DNA of 36,084 nucleotides from JBGTCY01 sp041748615 (GCA_041748615.1 JBGTCY010000031.1:1-36084); one strand, 5' to 3'; positions 7,088 through 16,074 are shown, counted from the first letter of the stretch. Program-made: numbers and translations. The notes: generated from the sequence alone by a model not told the origin.

Positions 7088-8230
7088 TTAAACTTTCTTC
7101 AAAGCCTGTTGTAAATCCGCGATGATATCTTCGGGGTCTTCAATGCCTACGGAGAGCCTTACAATTCCATCTGTAAGTCCACGCGCTTCGCGTTCATCCT
7201 TTGGCACAGAGCCATGCGTCATGGAAGCGGGGTGTGTAATCATCGTTTCCACCGCACCCAAACTTTCCGCAAGGGCGCAAAGTTTCACGGTGTTCATCAG
7301 TTTAATGCCGGACTGAATCGTGCCTTTCAGTTCGAAAGTAATCATGCCGCCAAAATCCCGCATTTGCGATTTCGCGATTTTAAACTGTGGATGACTTTTC
7401 AATCCGGGATAACTCACTCTTTTTACTTTCGGATGATTCTCAAGAAATGTAGCGACTTTCCGGGCATTGCTGCAATGTTTTTCCATTCTGACGGAAAGCG
7501 TGCGCACGCCCAGTAAAACCAACCAGCAATCAAAAGGACTTGGAACAGCGCCAAGGCTTTTCTGGACGAATTTCAGTTGCTCATGAATTTTCGGGTCATT
7601 CACAATCGCGATACCGCCAATAAGTTGATTGTGTCCGCTAAGGTATTTGGTCGTGCTGTGTACCACAATATCAGCTCCCATTTCAAAGGGGCGCAGCAAG
7701 TAGGGAGTGGCGAACGTGTTGTCCACGCCAAACAGCAGTTTTTTCTTTTTTGCAATTTTCGAAATCGCTTTCAGGTCGGTCACTTTCAGCAACGGATTCG
7801 TGGGTGTTTCCACCCAAAGCATTTTCGTGTTGGTGCGAATGGCTTTTTCTACTCTGTCGGGGAAAGAAGTATCCACGTAAGTAAATTCCATTCCATAGCG
7901 GGTGAGTATCATATTGAATAATCTCGAAACACCGCCATAAACATCATCACTGCAGATAATATGGTCGCCCGGGTTAAAAAGTTTCAGCACGGCATCTACA
8001 GCAGCCATACCTGAAGCGAATGCCACTCCGAATTTCCCGCCTTCCAGCGCGGCAAGATTGGCTTCCAATACTGTTCTCGTAGGATTTGAGGCGCGGGTAT
8101 AATCATATCCTTTTCCTTTGCCGACTTCATCCAAAACATAAGTTGCGGTCTGGTAAATGGGAGGCAGAATCGCACCGGTGGTCGGATCGGGTTGTATGCC
8201 TGCGTGAATGGTGAGTGTGTCAAATTTCAT
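7088..8230 (-). CDS. Cys/Met metabolism PLP-dependent enzyme (cystathionine gamma-synthase or lyase type)
   Basis: This is a 380-residue, fold-type I PLP enzyme of full length for the family. The ATG at 8230 is favoured over the longer frame because a perfect -7 box lies 16 bp upstream. YDYTRASNPTR (residues 43-52) is the tyrosine/arginine phosphate-binding signature, ASGMAA (72-77) binds the phosphate, Asp170 faces the pyridine nitrogen and HSTTKYLSGH holds the Schiff-base Lys195. ETPTNPLL and the C-terminal GIVRLSVGIEDPEDI are further family hallmarks. Members make or break cystathionine in methionine/cysteine interconversion. Sequence inspection alone does not separate gamma-synthase from gamma- or beta-lyase, so no symbol is given. 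It stands alone, with a dispersed repeat upstream. Confidence 0.93.
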   Translation of the reverse strand: MKFDTLTIHAGIQPDPTTGAILPPIYQTATYVLDEVGKGKGYDYTRASNPTRTVLEANLAALEGGKFGVAFASGMAAVDAVLKLFNPGDHIICSDDVYGGVSRLFNMILTRYGMEFTYVDTSFPDRVEKAIRTNTKMLWVETPTNPLLKVTDLKAISKIAKKKKLLFGVDNTFATPYLLRPFEMGADIVVHSTTKYLSGHNQLIGGIAIVNDPKIHEQLKFVQKSLGAVPSPFDCWLVLLGVRTLSVRMEKHCSNARKVATFLENHPKVKRVSYPGLKSHPQFKIAKSQMRDFGGMITFELKGTIQSGIKLMNTVKLCALAESLGAVETMITHPASMTHGSVPKDEREARGLTDGIVRLSVGIEDPEDIIADLQQALKKV

Positions 8231-8246
8231 GCTGTTTTTTTGCGGG

Positions 8247-8254
8247 CAAAGATA
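8247..8254 (-). promoter_or_regulatory. -7 box for the PLP-enzyme gene
   Basis: The minus strand reads TATCTTTG, an exact TAnnTTTG match placed 16 bp before the ATG at 8230. Its flanks (CACTATCTTTGCCCGC) closely resemble the box before the sodium symporter gene at 17652. Confidence 0.6.
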
Positions 8255-8310
8255 GTGTGGATTTGTGCGCGGAAATATATTCCGTTGCTCGGGGGTTGTG
8301 ATTTTTTGCA

Positions 8311-8433
8311 GATTATACCATCTTATTCTGATAGGGGGACGGGTGTCAAGGGACGGCATCCAAGATTTAGCTCAATTATTGTTTCACAAAACCGCATTAA
8401 TTCATATTCCCATTACTCTATGAAATGTTTTAC
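8311..8433 (+). repeat. dispersed repeat A, copy 1
   Basis: This stretch shares landmarks in the same order with 15902-16074: TTATACC, GGGACGGGTGTC, AGGGACGGCA, TTCACAAAAC, GCAT, and GAAATGTTTT at the end. It has one GGGACGG unit before the GTGTC spacer where copy 2 has four. It does not encode a convincing protein. Confidence 0.65.
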
Positions 8434-8516
8434 AGCACTTTTGAAAACCATCTTAGAAGAAAAGGCGTTATTCAGGATAATTTCAGGTACATATAATAAA
8501 GTAGCTCACCAAGGTG

Positions 8517-8583
8517 TCTAAAATCTAAGTCTGATAGCAGATAGCAAAAATTGGAGATGTTATTTTGACAATATTACTTTAGT
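8517..8583 (+). repeat. dispersed repeat B, copy 1
   Basis: This stretch resembles 14917-14988. Shared words in order are ATCTAA, TCTGATAGCA, AAATTGG, GATGTTATTT and ACATTAC/ATATTAC. It lies just downstream of repeat A copy 1, before the rhomboid gene. Confidence 0.55.
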
Positions 8584-8624
8584 TTAATGTTCGGGAATTA
8601 AGATTTTTCTATAAATTTAAACTC

Positions 8625-9329
8625 ATGGATGACCGCAGGCGCTTTTTCAGAAGTATCAGGATACCCCTCTTTTTCGTTGCTGTCCTGTGGTTGATAAAAG
8701 GCGTTGAAATGCTTACGCATCATGACCTTGTTTCGCTGGGTAATTTTCCAAGAAAACTTTTCGGACTGACCGGAATCATTTCAAGTCCATTAGTACATGG
8801 TGATATCAGTCATTTGACATCCAACTCCGTTCCCATTTTAATTATGGGTTCATTGATGCTTTATTTTTACCCCTCTGCCGCAAAAAAAGTCATTCTCGGA
8901 ATTTATGTATTGACCGGAATTGCCGTCTGGCTGCTCGCGCGACCGGTCTATCATATCGGAGCCAGCGGGTTGGTCTATGGGTTCGCTTTTTTTCTTTTTT
9001 TCAGCGGTGTGTTTCGTAGTGATATGAAATCGCTTGCCATCAGTTTTTTCATCATTTTTATGTACGGCAGCATCGTTTGGGGCTTAGCGCCCGGATTCAG
9101 GGGGATTTCATGGGAGTCGCATCTTTTTGGCGCAATCAGCGGAAGTCTGCTGGCGTATCATTATCGTTTCACGGACATGCCACCCAAAGAATTGCCGGCT
9201 GATGAACAGAGCGAACCGCCTGAAATCAATTATCGCTACATTTATGTTCCAAAAAATCCGGAGCAGCTTCCCGAAGGCGAAAGCAACAATCGAGAGTCCG
9301 AATTGAAAGATGAATCGCAGTCCGAATAA
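8625..9329 (+). CDS. rhomboid family intramembrane serine protease
   Basis: This is a 234-residue membrane protein with about six hydrophobic segments. His63 and Asn67 (HGDISHLTSN) match the rhomboid TM2 motif, GASG holds the nucleophile Ser114 (IGASGLVYG) and WESHLFGAISG supplies the catalytic His166, so the Ser-His dyad is intact. After the last membrane segment comes a charged, Glu/Pro-rich cytosolic tail (residues about 182-234), which is longer than in the minimal family members. The gene is alone on the plus strand and is convergent with the MORN-like gene, 15 bp away. The substrate is unknown. An upstream promoter box is not clear. Confidence 0.9.
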   Translation: MDDRRRFFRSIRIPLFFVAVLWLIKGVEMLTHHDLVSLGNFPRKLFGLTGIISSPLVHGDISHLTSNSVPILIMGSLMLYFYPSAAKKVILGIYVLTGIAVWLLARPVYHIGASGLVYGFAFFLFFSGVFRSDMKSLAISFFIIFMYGSIVWGLAPGFRGISWESHLFGAISGSLLAYHYRFTDMPPKELPADEQSEPPEINYRYIYVPKNPEQLPEGESNNRESELKDESQSE

Positions 9330-9344
9330 TTGAGTCAATACGCT

Positions 9345-10577
9345 TTAATTTAATAATTCATTTTTTAGAGCGCCCTCAATTTGAGATAATCTGAGATTTT
9401 CTGATTTTAACTGGAATGCAAGGAATTTCGAAATTTCTTGAACTGGAATAAAATCAAGTTGCAACTTCCGTTTTAAACTTGTGCCGGTTTTCACAATAAA
9501 AACATTTTCGGAAAACATCTTTGGTTCTCCGGATTCAAAATAAAGAATTAATTGATTTTCAGTTGGGGTCTCTTTTTGCGAAAGATTGTTTAACAATTTA
9601 CCATCTTTAGAATAATATACAACGATATTAGTACCTAAATAGCTTGAAGTGCATTTTGTATGAGGGCTTCCTTTATCTTTTATACAATCAAATTTTATAT
9701 TTTCATATTGATTGCTTTTTTGCATCTCGGTATCAGGACTTACCGGTATCACATAAGCAATCGGGTTGATGATTCTGCTGATGATTTCAACAATCCCGCC
9801 TTGTATAACTTCTGTTTCACCGTTATTCAGGTAGTTTATTTCTAAAGATTTAGAATCAAATTCATCAAATATTTTATGAATACCTATCAGGCATTCACTT
9901 TCCTCTTCTATGAGATTTTCGGGGAAATAATATTTACCGGGTAAAAGATGATGAAAGGACAAAAGCGGGTTTCCAGGAGAGGTTATTTTGCATTCATCAT
10001 TTTTATGCTCAAAAGTTGCATAAATACCTTTTCCATTCAGATGATAAATTATCCATTTTCCTGTGCGTTTTCCATGCTGGTAGAATGATTCCATCACTAA
10101 AATATTATCACGGAAGATTTTCCATTCTTCGGTGTCTTTAGCTGTTTCAGCTTTAATTTTCCAGTTGCTTCCTTTGTACTTCTCAATCAAATGTTGATAC
10201 TCTTTTAATTGACCTTTAAGGAACAGCCCGGATGCCATTTGATTTCCCCATCTGTCTAACAGGATTAATTTTCCTTCCGGGGTACCGTTACTGTAGTTGA
10301 GTTTCATCATCGTATCTCCATGAACATAAAACCCGATCGTCATACCATCCCAAATCATTTTTTCATTTTCAAGAGAACTGCCTTCGAATCTTTTTTCACC
10401 GGTGATGTAAAAATCAATGACTTTAAATTTTTTACCTTCCTTTTTAGGGGTTAGTCTGAAATAGGCAGCGTCATTCTTTGCGGTGGTTTTCCAATCTTTA
10501 TCAAACCAAATTGTATCGTTTTGGGCTTCTGCAATGAGGAATAATCCTGAGATTAAAATGAGAATGAAGAATTTCAT
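9345..10577 (-). CDS. secreted MORN-like repeat protein of unknown function
   Basis: This is a 410-residue protein. The ATG at 10577 is preferred to an earlier one at 10604 because it starts the signal peptide MKFFILILISGLFLIAEAQ. Several segments look like YwqK/MORN repeats: GDTMMKLNYSNGTPEGKLIL, GKRTGKWIIYHLNGKG, and LILYFESGEPKM near the C-terminus. Such repeats typically pair Gly and aromatic residues in beta-hairpins. A middle stretch (residues about 190-290) does not match anything I recognise. The product is probably periplasmic or surface-attached. It faces the rhomboid gene across a 15-bp gap and has no operon partner. The function is unknown. Confidence 0.7.
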   Translation of the reverse strand: MKFFILILISGLFLIAEAQNDTIWFDKDWKTTAKNDAAYFRLTPKKEGKKFKVIDFYITGEKRFEGSSLENEKMIWDGMTIGFYVHGDTMMKLNYSNGTPEGKLILLDRWGNQMASGLFLKGQLKEYQHLIEKYKGSNWKIKAETAKDTEEWKIFRDNILVMESFYQHGKRTGKWIIYHLNGKGIYATFEHKNDECKITSPGNPLLSFHHLLPGKYYFPENLIEEESECLIGIHKIFDEFDSKSLEINYLNNGETEVIQGGIVEIISRIINPIAYVIPVSPDTEMQKSNQYENIKFDCIKDKGSPHTKCTSSYLGTNIVVYYSKDGKLLNNLSQKETPTENQLILYFESGEPKMFSENVFIVKTGTSLKRKLQLDFIPVQEISKFLAFQLKSENLRLSQIEGALKNELLN

Positions 10578-10686
10578 GAGATTGATGATAAATGATGTAA
10601 TCATATAATTAACTGATGCGCATATAATCTGAAAATGAACAGTTGTCTTATTTCAGATTTCTGTACACCTCCACTCCTGTATTTTT

Positions 10687-13584
10687 TCACATACTCACCA
10701 ACTCCCCGTCAGAATACGCTTCAATCGGAGGACACGTGCAAATCAGATTACGGTCCCCATGAGAGTTGTTCACGCGCCCGACTGACGCCCAGAATTTGTT
10801 AGCCCGCACATAATCGAGCGGGAAGGCGGCTTTTTCGCGCGGGTAAGGATGTGTCCAATTGTCCGCTGTAACGACTTCAGCAGTGTGCGGAGCGTTTTTG
10901 AGGGCGTTGTCCTTGTCATCCATCAGCCCTTGTTCGATGGCTTCAATTTCTTTTCTGATGCTGATGAGAGCGTCACAAAAACGGTCAATCTCGGCTTTGT
11001 CTTCGCTCTCGGTGGGTTCAATCATCATGGTGCCGGGAACGGGGAATGAAACGGTCGGAGCGTGGAACCCGTAATCAATTAATCTTTTAGCAATATCCTC
11101 CACTTCCACATTCGCCTTGTATTTGAATTCGCGCATATCCACAATCAGTTCGTGCGCCACTCTTCCGTTTTTACCGACATAGAGTATTTTGAAATACTGC
11201 TCAAGCCGTGACTTGATGTAGTTGGCATTCAGAATGGCATAACGGGTAGCGTTTTTCACCCCATCGCGACCGAGCATTTTGATATAAGCATACGAAATCA
11301 ACAGAATACTCGGACTGCCCCAGGGTGCTGCGGAGACGGCTTCAATGGCTTTGCTGCCACCCATTTTCACGATGGGATGTCCCGGCAGGAAGGGGGCAAG
11401 ATGAGCCGCCACGCAAATCGGACCCATACCTGGTCCGCCTCCGCCATGCGGAATGCTGAAGGTTTTGTGAAGGTTGATGTGGCAAACGTCAGCGCCAATA
11501 GCCGAAGGAGAGGTAAGCCCGACCTGCGCGTTGAGGTTGGCACCATCCATGTAAACTTGTCCTCCAAACTCGTGAATCAGCTTGCAGACGTCAATAATCG
11601 TTTCTTCAAACACGCCATGCGTGCTGGGGTAGGTGACCATCAACGCGCTGAGTTTGTCGCGGTGTTGTTCGGCTTTTTGCCGCAGGTCAGCCATGTCAAT
11701 ATTTCCGTTGACATCGCATTTTACCACAACCACTTCCATGCCCGCCATCACTGCGCTGGCGGGATTCGTTCCGTGTGCCGATGAAGGAATAAGCGCCACA
11801 TTGCGGTATCCTTCCCCTTTGTCATGTTGATAGGCACGAATAACAAGCAATCCCGCGTATTCGCCCTGCGCGCCTGAATTGGGTTGCAGCGAAGTGGCGG
11901 CAAAACCGGTGACAGCCGTCAGGTAATTTTCTAATTCTGTGATGATTTGGAGATAACCTTCCGATTGGTTTGCCGGAACAAATGGGTGGATTTCAGAGAA
12001 TGCCTGCCAGGTGACCGGAATGAGCTGTGTGGCGGCATTCAGCTTCATGGTGCAGGAGCCAAGCGAAATCATGGATTGCGTGAGCGACAAGTCTTTCTTC
12101 TCCAATGATTTGATGTAACGCATCATCTCGGTTTCAGAATGGTGGGTGTTGAAAACAGGATGCGAGAGGTATTCACTGTTGCGGATGAGTTGGGCGGGAA
12201 TGCTCAATTCAGAACCATCAGCTTCCTGCGGCACGGGATTGCTTTGCTTGCCGGAGGCTGTTGCAAATACATTAATAACTTGTTCTAAATCAGTGATTAA
12301 AGTTGATTCATCTAAAGCGATACTGAGGCTGTTTTTTTCATAGTGAAAATTGATATTCGCCTTTTCCGCCAACGTGCGGATTTGCTGTAATTGCGTTTCG
12401 GAAACCTCAATTTTCAGCGTATCAAAGTAATAGTTGTTTGTTTGTTGAAAGCCCAAAGATTTCAATTGAGTGTCTAATACCCGTGCAAGTTGGTGAATCC
12501 GAAGGGCGATATTTCGGACTCCTTTTGGTCCGTGATAAACACCGTACATACCTGCCATGATGGCTAACAACGCCTGCGCGGTGCAGATGTTGGAAGTCGC
12601 TTTTTCCCTGCGGATGTGCTGCTCGCGTGTTTGTAATGCCATGCGTAGCGCGGGTTTTTCATTCGCGTCCACCGACACCCCGATAATTCTTCCCGGAATG
12701 ACGCGCTTGAATTCATCTTTCGTGGCAAAATATGCCGCATGAGGACCGCCAAAACCTATCGGCACGCCAAACCTTTGCGTGTTTCCCACGGCAACATCCG
12801 CTCCCAGTTCACCGGGAGATTTCAACAGTGCAAGACTCAATAAGTCAGCCGCCAGTATGACCTGTGAACCGGCAGCATGTGATTTTTCAATAAAGGAAGT
12901 ATAATCGGTTACAGCGCCATCAACATTGGGATATTGCAGTAATACGCCAAACACTTTTTCATTGAATTCATAAGTTTCATGACTTCCAACTTTGATTTCA
13001 ATATCTAATGGTAACGCTCTGGTTTTCAGCACGGAAATGGTTTGCGGAAAACATTTATCGGAGACAAAAAAGACATTGGCTTCCACCGCGCGTTTATTGC
13101 GGTTGTTAAAGAGTAAGGTCATCGCTTCGGCTGCGGCTGTGCCTTCGTCCAACAGCGAAGCATTGGCAATCGGCAATCCGGTAAGGTCGCTGACCATTGT
13201 CTGGAAGTTGAGTAATGCCTCCAGCCTTCCCTGCGCGATTTCCGCCTGATAAGGGGTGTATTGCGTGTACCATCCGGGATTCTGGAAGATATTGCGCAAA
13301 ATCACAGAGGGCGTGATGGTATTGTAATACCCAAGCCCGATGTAAGATTTAAAGACTTTGTTTTTGTGGGAAATCACCCTCAGTTCCCGGAGAAATTGAT
13401 ACTCGCTCAACGCTTCCGGCAGGTTCAGTTCGTTTTTCAGCCGGATAGCTGGCGGAATGGTTTCATCAATCAGTTGGTCGAGGCTGCCGATGCCGATTTT
13501 TTCGAGCATCTCATTCAGTTCCTGTTCGCTGGGTCCGAGATGTCTTTCGGAAAATTTTTCTGTAGAATTAAGGTTGATTTTCAC
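10687..13584 (-). CDS. gcvP: glycine dehydrogenase (aminomethyl-transferring), P-protein of the glycine cleavage system
   Basis: This is a 965-residue fused, full-length P-protein. It decarboxylates glycine using PLP and passes the aminomethyl group to lipoylated GcvH. FSERHLGPSEQE opens the N-terminal half; NTQRFGVPIGFGGPHAAYFA and SLGSCTMKLNAA lie in the two halves, and the PLP lysine is Lys707 in INLHKTFSIPHGGGGPGMGP. CTCPPIEAYSD is near the C-terminus. The frame is also open to a TTG at 13605, but that codon is part of the -7 box TATTTTTG, so the GTG at 13584 is the probable start. gcvT and gcvH are not in this window, so the system is dispersed. Confidence 0.97.
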   Translation of the reverse strand: MKINLNSTEKFSERHLGPSEQELNEMLEKIGIGSLDQLIDETIPPAIRLKNELNLPEALSEYQFLRELRVISHKNKVFKSYIGLGYYNTITPSVILRNIFQNPGWYTQYTPYQAEIAQGRLEALLNFQTMVSDLTGLPIANASLLDEGTAAAEAMTLLFNNRNKRAVEANVFFVSDKCFPQTISVLKTRALPLDIEIKVGSHETYEFNEKVFGVLLQYPNVDGAVTDYTSFIEKSHAAGSQVILAADLLSLALLKSPGELGADVAVGNTQRFGVPIGFGGPHAAYFATKDEFKRVIPGRIIGVSVDANEKPALRMALQTREQHIRREKATSNICTAQALLAIMAGMYGVYHGPKGVRNIALRIHQLARVLDTQLKSLGFQQTNNYYFDTLKIEVSETQLQQIRTLAEKANINFHYEKNSLSIALDESTLITDLEQVINVFATASGKQSNPVPQEADGSELSIPAQLIRNSEYLSHPVFNTHHSETEMMRYIKSLEKKDLSLTQSMISLGSCTMKLNAATQLIPVTWQAFSEIHPFVPANQSEGYLQIITELENYLTAVTGFAATSLQPNSGAQGEYAGLLVIRAYQHDKGEGYRNVALIPSSAHGTNPASAVMAGMEVVVVKCDVNGNIDMADLRQKAEQHRDKLSALMVTYPSTHGVFEETIIDVCKLIHEFGGQVYMDGANLNAQVGLTSPSAIGADVCHINLHKTFSIPHGGGGPGMGPICVAAHLAPFLPGHPIVKMGGSKAIEAVSAAPWGSPSILLISYAYIKMLGRDGVKNATRYAILNANYIKSRLEQYFKILYVGKNGRVAHELIVDMREFKYKANVEVEDIAKRLIDYGFHAPTVSFPVPGTMMIEPTESEDKAEIDRFCDALISIRKEIEAIEQGLMDDKDNALKNAPHTAEVVTADNWTHPYPREKAAFPLDYVRANKFWASVGRVNNSHGDRNLICTCPPIEAYSDGELVSM

Positions 13585-13602
13585 GGTAAATAATTGAGGG
13601 TG

Positions 13603-13610
13603 CAAAAATA
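13603..13610 (-). promoter_or_regulatory. -7 box of the gcvP promoter
   Basis: The minus strand reads TATTTTTG, an exact TAnnTTTG match, 18 bp upstream of the GTG at 13584. The TTG of the box cannot serve as a start codon if transcription begins downstream of it. Confidence 0.6.
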
Positions 13611-13739
13611 CGAGATGGGAAGGAAATCTCGATGTGAAACAGAAATGGGTGTGGGTAAGTTTTGTATCTGCCGGATGAATGATTCAAAGCAAATTAAAAG
13701 AATCGGGTACCTTTCAGGTCAATTGATGGGATATTTTCA

Positions 13740-13773
13740 AAAAAAAAGCCGGCTGTCAATAGCCGGCTTTTTT
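13740..13773 (-). terminator. Rho-independent terminator after the fasciclin gene
   Basis: Two copies of the palindromic octamer AGCCGGCT (13747-13754 and 13761-13768) pair across a GTCAAT loop and are flanked by A and T runs. The stem is symmetrical, so it can act in either direction; on the minus strand it follows the fasciclin stop by about 19 bp. Confidence 0.88.
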
Positions 13774-13791
13774 GATAATTGAAAAATTCAA

Positions 13792-14727
13792 CTAAGGCAG
13801 AATCACCTTATTAATAACATGAATTACTCCATTGGATGCCTGCACATCAGTAGCCACGATGTCAGAAACCCTTCCTTGTCCGTCTGTGATTTTTGGTCCA
13901 CCGGTGAGCGTGATGGTGAAATCGCCACCCAATGAGGTTACCGTCTGATTATTAGTTAACGAACCTGCTAATACATTCGCACTGCCGACAACATGGTATT
14001 GCAACACAGCTTCCAGGGTTGCTGCCGGGATATCCGCCAATTCGTTCAATGATAATTCAGTGAGCAGAGCTGCGAATGCCGCATTGGTTGGTGCAAAAAC
14101 CGTGAAAGGTCCTGTTCCGCTCAACACAGTAGCGTAGTTAGCGCTCAAATCGCTGCGTGTCAGGGCGGCAACCAAGATACTGAAATCAGGATTTGACGCA
14201 GCAAAGGTGGTGATGGTCGGTAAGCCGATCACCGCGTCAATTTTATGCACCACGCCATTGGATGCATTCAGGTCGGCTGTGGTTACTTTCGGACCGCCAT
14301 TCAGCGTAACACCACCTGTAGTGTTGACATACAACTTAATGCTGCTGGTAGTACTTCCATAATTACCAAGCGTATTTTCATAACCCGTGCTGAGTTGTGC
14401 CGCTGTTTTCGAAGTTCCCAGAACATGATTTAACAACACTTGAGTTAATAATGCATCCGGTACTTCGTCAAGGCTGGCAAAGCCGTTTGCGCTTAAAAAG
14501 GCATTGAAAGCCGTGTTGGTTGGGGCAAATACCGTAAACGGACCGGTGCCGCTAAGAGCATCCACCAAACCTGCTTTCTGTACTGCCGCCACAAGGCTGC
14601 TTAATTCGCTGTCTGACTGAGCCAGTTCAACGATGTTTGGAATTTGAATGTCATCGTCATCTTTGCAGGCTGTGAAGAAAGACGCGATAGAAAACAAAAC
14701 TACTAATTGAAAGATTCTGTTAATCAT
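13792..14727 (-). CDS. lipoprotein with two fasciclin (FAS1) domains
   Basis: This is a 311-residue lipoprotein. The signal peptide ends in the lipobox FFTAC with Cys21, followed by KDDDD, an acidic post-cysteine pattern associated with surface export in Bacteroidota. Two FAS1 repeats follow, at about residues 30-165 and 170-311; each contains GTGPFTVFAPTN, the H1 motif, and an NGVVHKIDAVI or NGVIHVINKVI motif near its end. FAS1 domains mediate cell-surface or matrix adhesion. The gene is monocistronic and followed by a strong terminator. The internal repeat units are similar enough that tandem duplication is likely. The ligand is unknown. Confidence 0.92.
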   Translation of the reverse strand: MINRIFQLVVLFSIASFFTACKDDDDIQIPNIVELAQSDSELSSLVAAVQKAGLVDALSGTGPFTVFAPTNTAFNAFLSANGFASLDEVPDALLTQVLLNHVLGTSKTAAQLSTGYENTLGNYGSTTSSIKLYVNTTGGVTLNGGPKVTTADLNASNGVVHKIDAVIGLPTITTFAASNPDFSILVAALTRSDLSANYATVLSGTGPFTVFAPTNAAFAALLTELSLNELADIPAATLEAVLQYHVVGSANVLAGSLTNNQTVTSLGGDFTITLTGGPKITDGQGRVSDIVATDVQASNGVIHVINKVILP

Positions 14728-14916
14728 TTTATTTATGTTTTTTGGTTATAGAATGTTGCTTTAACAGAGGGATTTCAAAAAAGTTTTTTTTTGTTTGAAT
14801 ATTTTTTCTGTTTGCGATGTGGTGTTCTTATTTCAACATGTTAGTGCAGAACTTCTTTACCTTGTAAAAAATCGGGGCAAATCACAGCAAGGTACTGTCT
14901 TAGGCGCAAGGTCAGA

Positions 14917-14988
14917 TTAACATCTAAAGTCTAATATCTGATAGCATATTGCACAAATTGGGGATGTTATTTAGATAACATTACCTAC
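14917..14988 (+). repeat. dispersed repeat B, copy 2
   Basis: This is the counterpart of 8517-8583, with shared words ATCTAA, TCTGATAGCA, AAATTGG, GATGTTATTT and CATTAC. Here it lies between the fasciclin and enoyl-CoA hydratase genes, separated from repeat A copy 2 by the hydratase gene. Confidence 0.55.
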
Positions 14989-15023
14989 ACTGCAAATACG
15001 CTTGTAAAAATAAATGTGAAATA

Positions 15024-15803
15024 CTAACGTCCCTTGAAGTCAGGTTTACGTTTTTCGATGAAAGCGCTCATCCCTTCTTTTTGGTCTTCGGAGGCGAAGA
15101 GCATGTAGAAGTTTTTCCGCTCGAAGGCAAGTCCTTCTTCGAGGGTGGAACTGAAGGATTGAAGGACGGCTTCTTTCGCCATTCGCACAGCGATGGGTGA
15201 CATTGCCGCGATTTCGCGGGCGAGTTTAACGGTTTCGGTGAGATAAAGCTCGGCAGGTACGACCCTGTTAATCAGCCCGAACCGGAGCGCTTCTTCAGCA
15301 TTGATGAACTTTCCTGTGAGTACCATTTCCATGGCGCGCGCTTTTCCGATGGCTTTTGTAAGTCGCTGTGTGCCGCCCGCTCCCGGGATAACGCCAATTT
15401 TAATTTCAGGCTGTCCGAATTGAGCGGTATCAGATGCCACTATCATGTCGCAAGTCATAGCGAGTTCGCAACCGCCACCCAGAGCAAACCCCGATACGGC
15501 AGCGATAATGGGTTTTTTAGTTTTTTTGATTTGGTCCCAGGTCGTGAACTGGTCAATCTTCACCATATCAATAGCCGAACGTCCGGACATTTCCTTGATG
15601 TCGGCTCCAGCGGCAAAGGCACGCTCGTTGCCGGTGAGGATGATTACACGTACATCTTCATTGTCATCTAAGGCTTTGAGCGCGTCACGGACTTCTTCCA
15701 TGAGTTTACGATTGAGGGCGTTGAGTTCTTTCGGGCGATTGAAGCGCACCAGCGCGATGTGTTTTTCATACTGCGGCTCGACTATGATATTTTCAAATTG
15801 CAT
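15024..15803 (-). CDS. enoyl-CoA hydratase/isomerase (crotonase) family protein
   Basis: This is a 259-residue soluble enzyme of typical family length. It would hydrate 2-enoyl-CoA in fatty-acid or amino-acid breakdown. AFAAGADIKEM (residues 62-72) and SGFALGGGCELAMTCD (104-119) form the oxyanion hole, and the two hydratase glutamates are present at Glu113 and Glu133 (QPEIKIGVIPGAGGTQRL). Having both favours hydratase over isomerase activity. The gene has no operon partner and is flanked by dispersed repeats (B upstream in coordinate, A downstream). It resembles the PaaF/Crt-type short-chain hydratases; the exact substrate is not determined, so no symbol is given. Confidence 0.94.
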   Translation of the reverse strand: MQFENIIVEPQYEKHIALVRFNRPKELNALNRKLMEEVRDALKALDDNEDVRVIILTGNERAFAAGADIKEMSGRSAIDMVKIDQFTTWDQIKKTKKPIIAAVSGFALGGGCELAMTCDMIVASDTAQFGQPEIKIGVIPGAGGTQRLTKAIGKARAMEMVLTGKFINAEEALRFGLINRVVPAELYLTETVKLAREIAAMSPIAVRMAKEAVLQSFSSTLEEGLAFERKNFYMLFASEDQKEGMSAFIEKRKPDFKGR

Positions 15804-15901
15804 GACGATGTTGTTTTGATATAAAAATGATTTGGCGAAAATATTAAAAAATCAGGGAAGGGATGCAGGTGTGTTTTATGAAACGGGTAAGATTGATTGC
15901 A

Positions 15902-16074
15902 GGTTATACCTTTTTATTCAAAAAGGGACGGGGGACGGGGGACGGGGGACGGGTGTCGAGGGACGGCAACCCAGAATTTGCTTGCTTTGGTATAACTAAA
16001 CAATTTTTTCACAAAACTGCATGAATACTCCCTGAAGTAATTTATGATAAAAGGGAGATGAAATGAAATGTTTT
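15902..16074 (+). repeat. dispersed repeat A, copy 2 (with GGGACGG array)
   Basis: This is a longer version of 8311-8433. It contains four tandem GGGACGG heptamers (15925-15952), then GTGTCGA and another GGGACGG, followed by TTCACAAAACTGCATGAAT and a GAAATGTTTT end. An imperfect stem (CTCCCT/AGGGAG, 16029-16034 and 16052-16057) lies within it. It sits between the hydratase and symporter genes. Confidence 0.68.

Noticed and set aside
8192..8521. 109-codon plus-strand frame in the gap before the rhomboid gene
   Set aside because: It overlaps the start of the PLP-enzyme gene and runs across repeat A; composition fits chance readthrough of the repeat.
11377..11784. 135-codon open frame on the plus strand inside gcvP
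   Set aside because: It is antisense to the well-supported GcvP coding frame and has no recognisable protein features or promoter.
15925..15952. GGGACGG heptamers considered as a CRISPR array
   Set aside because: The units are 7 bp with no spacers, so it is a simple tandem repeat, not a CRISPR array.
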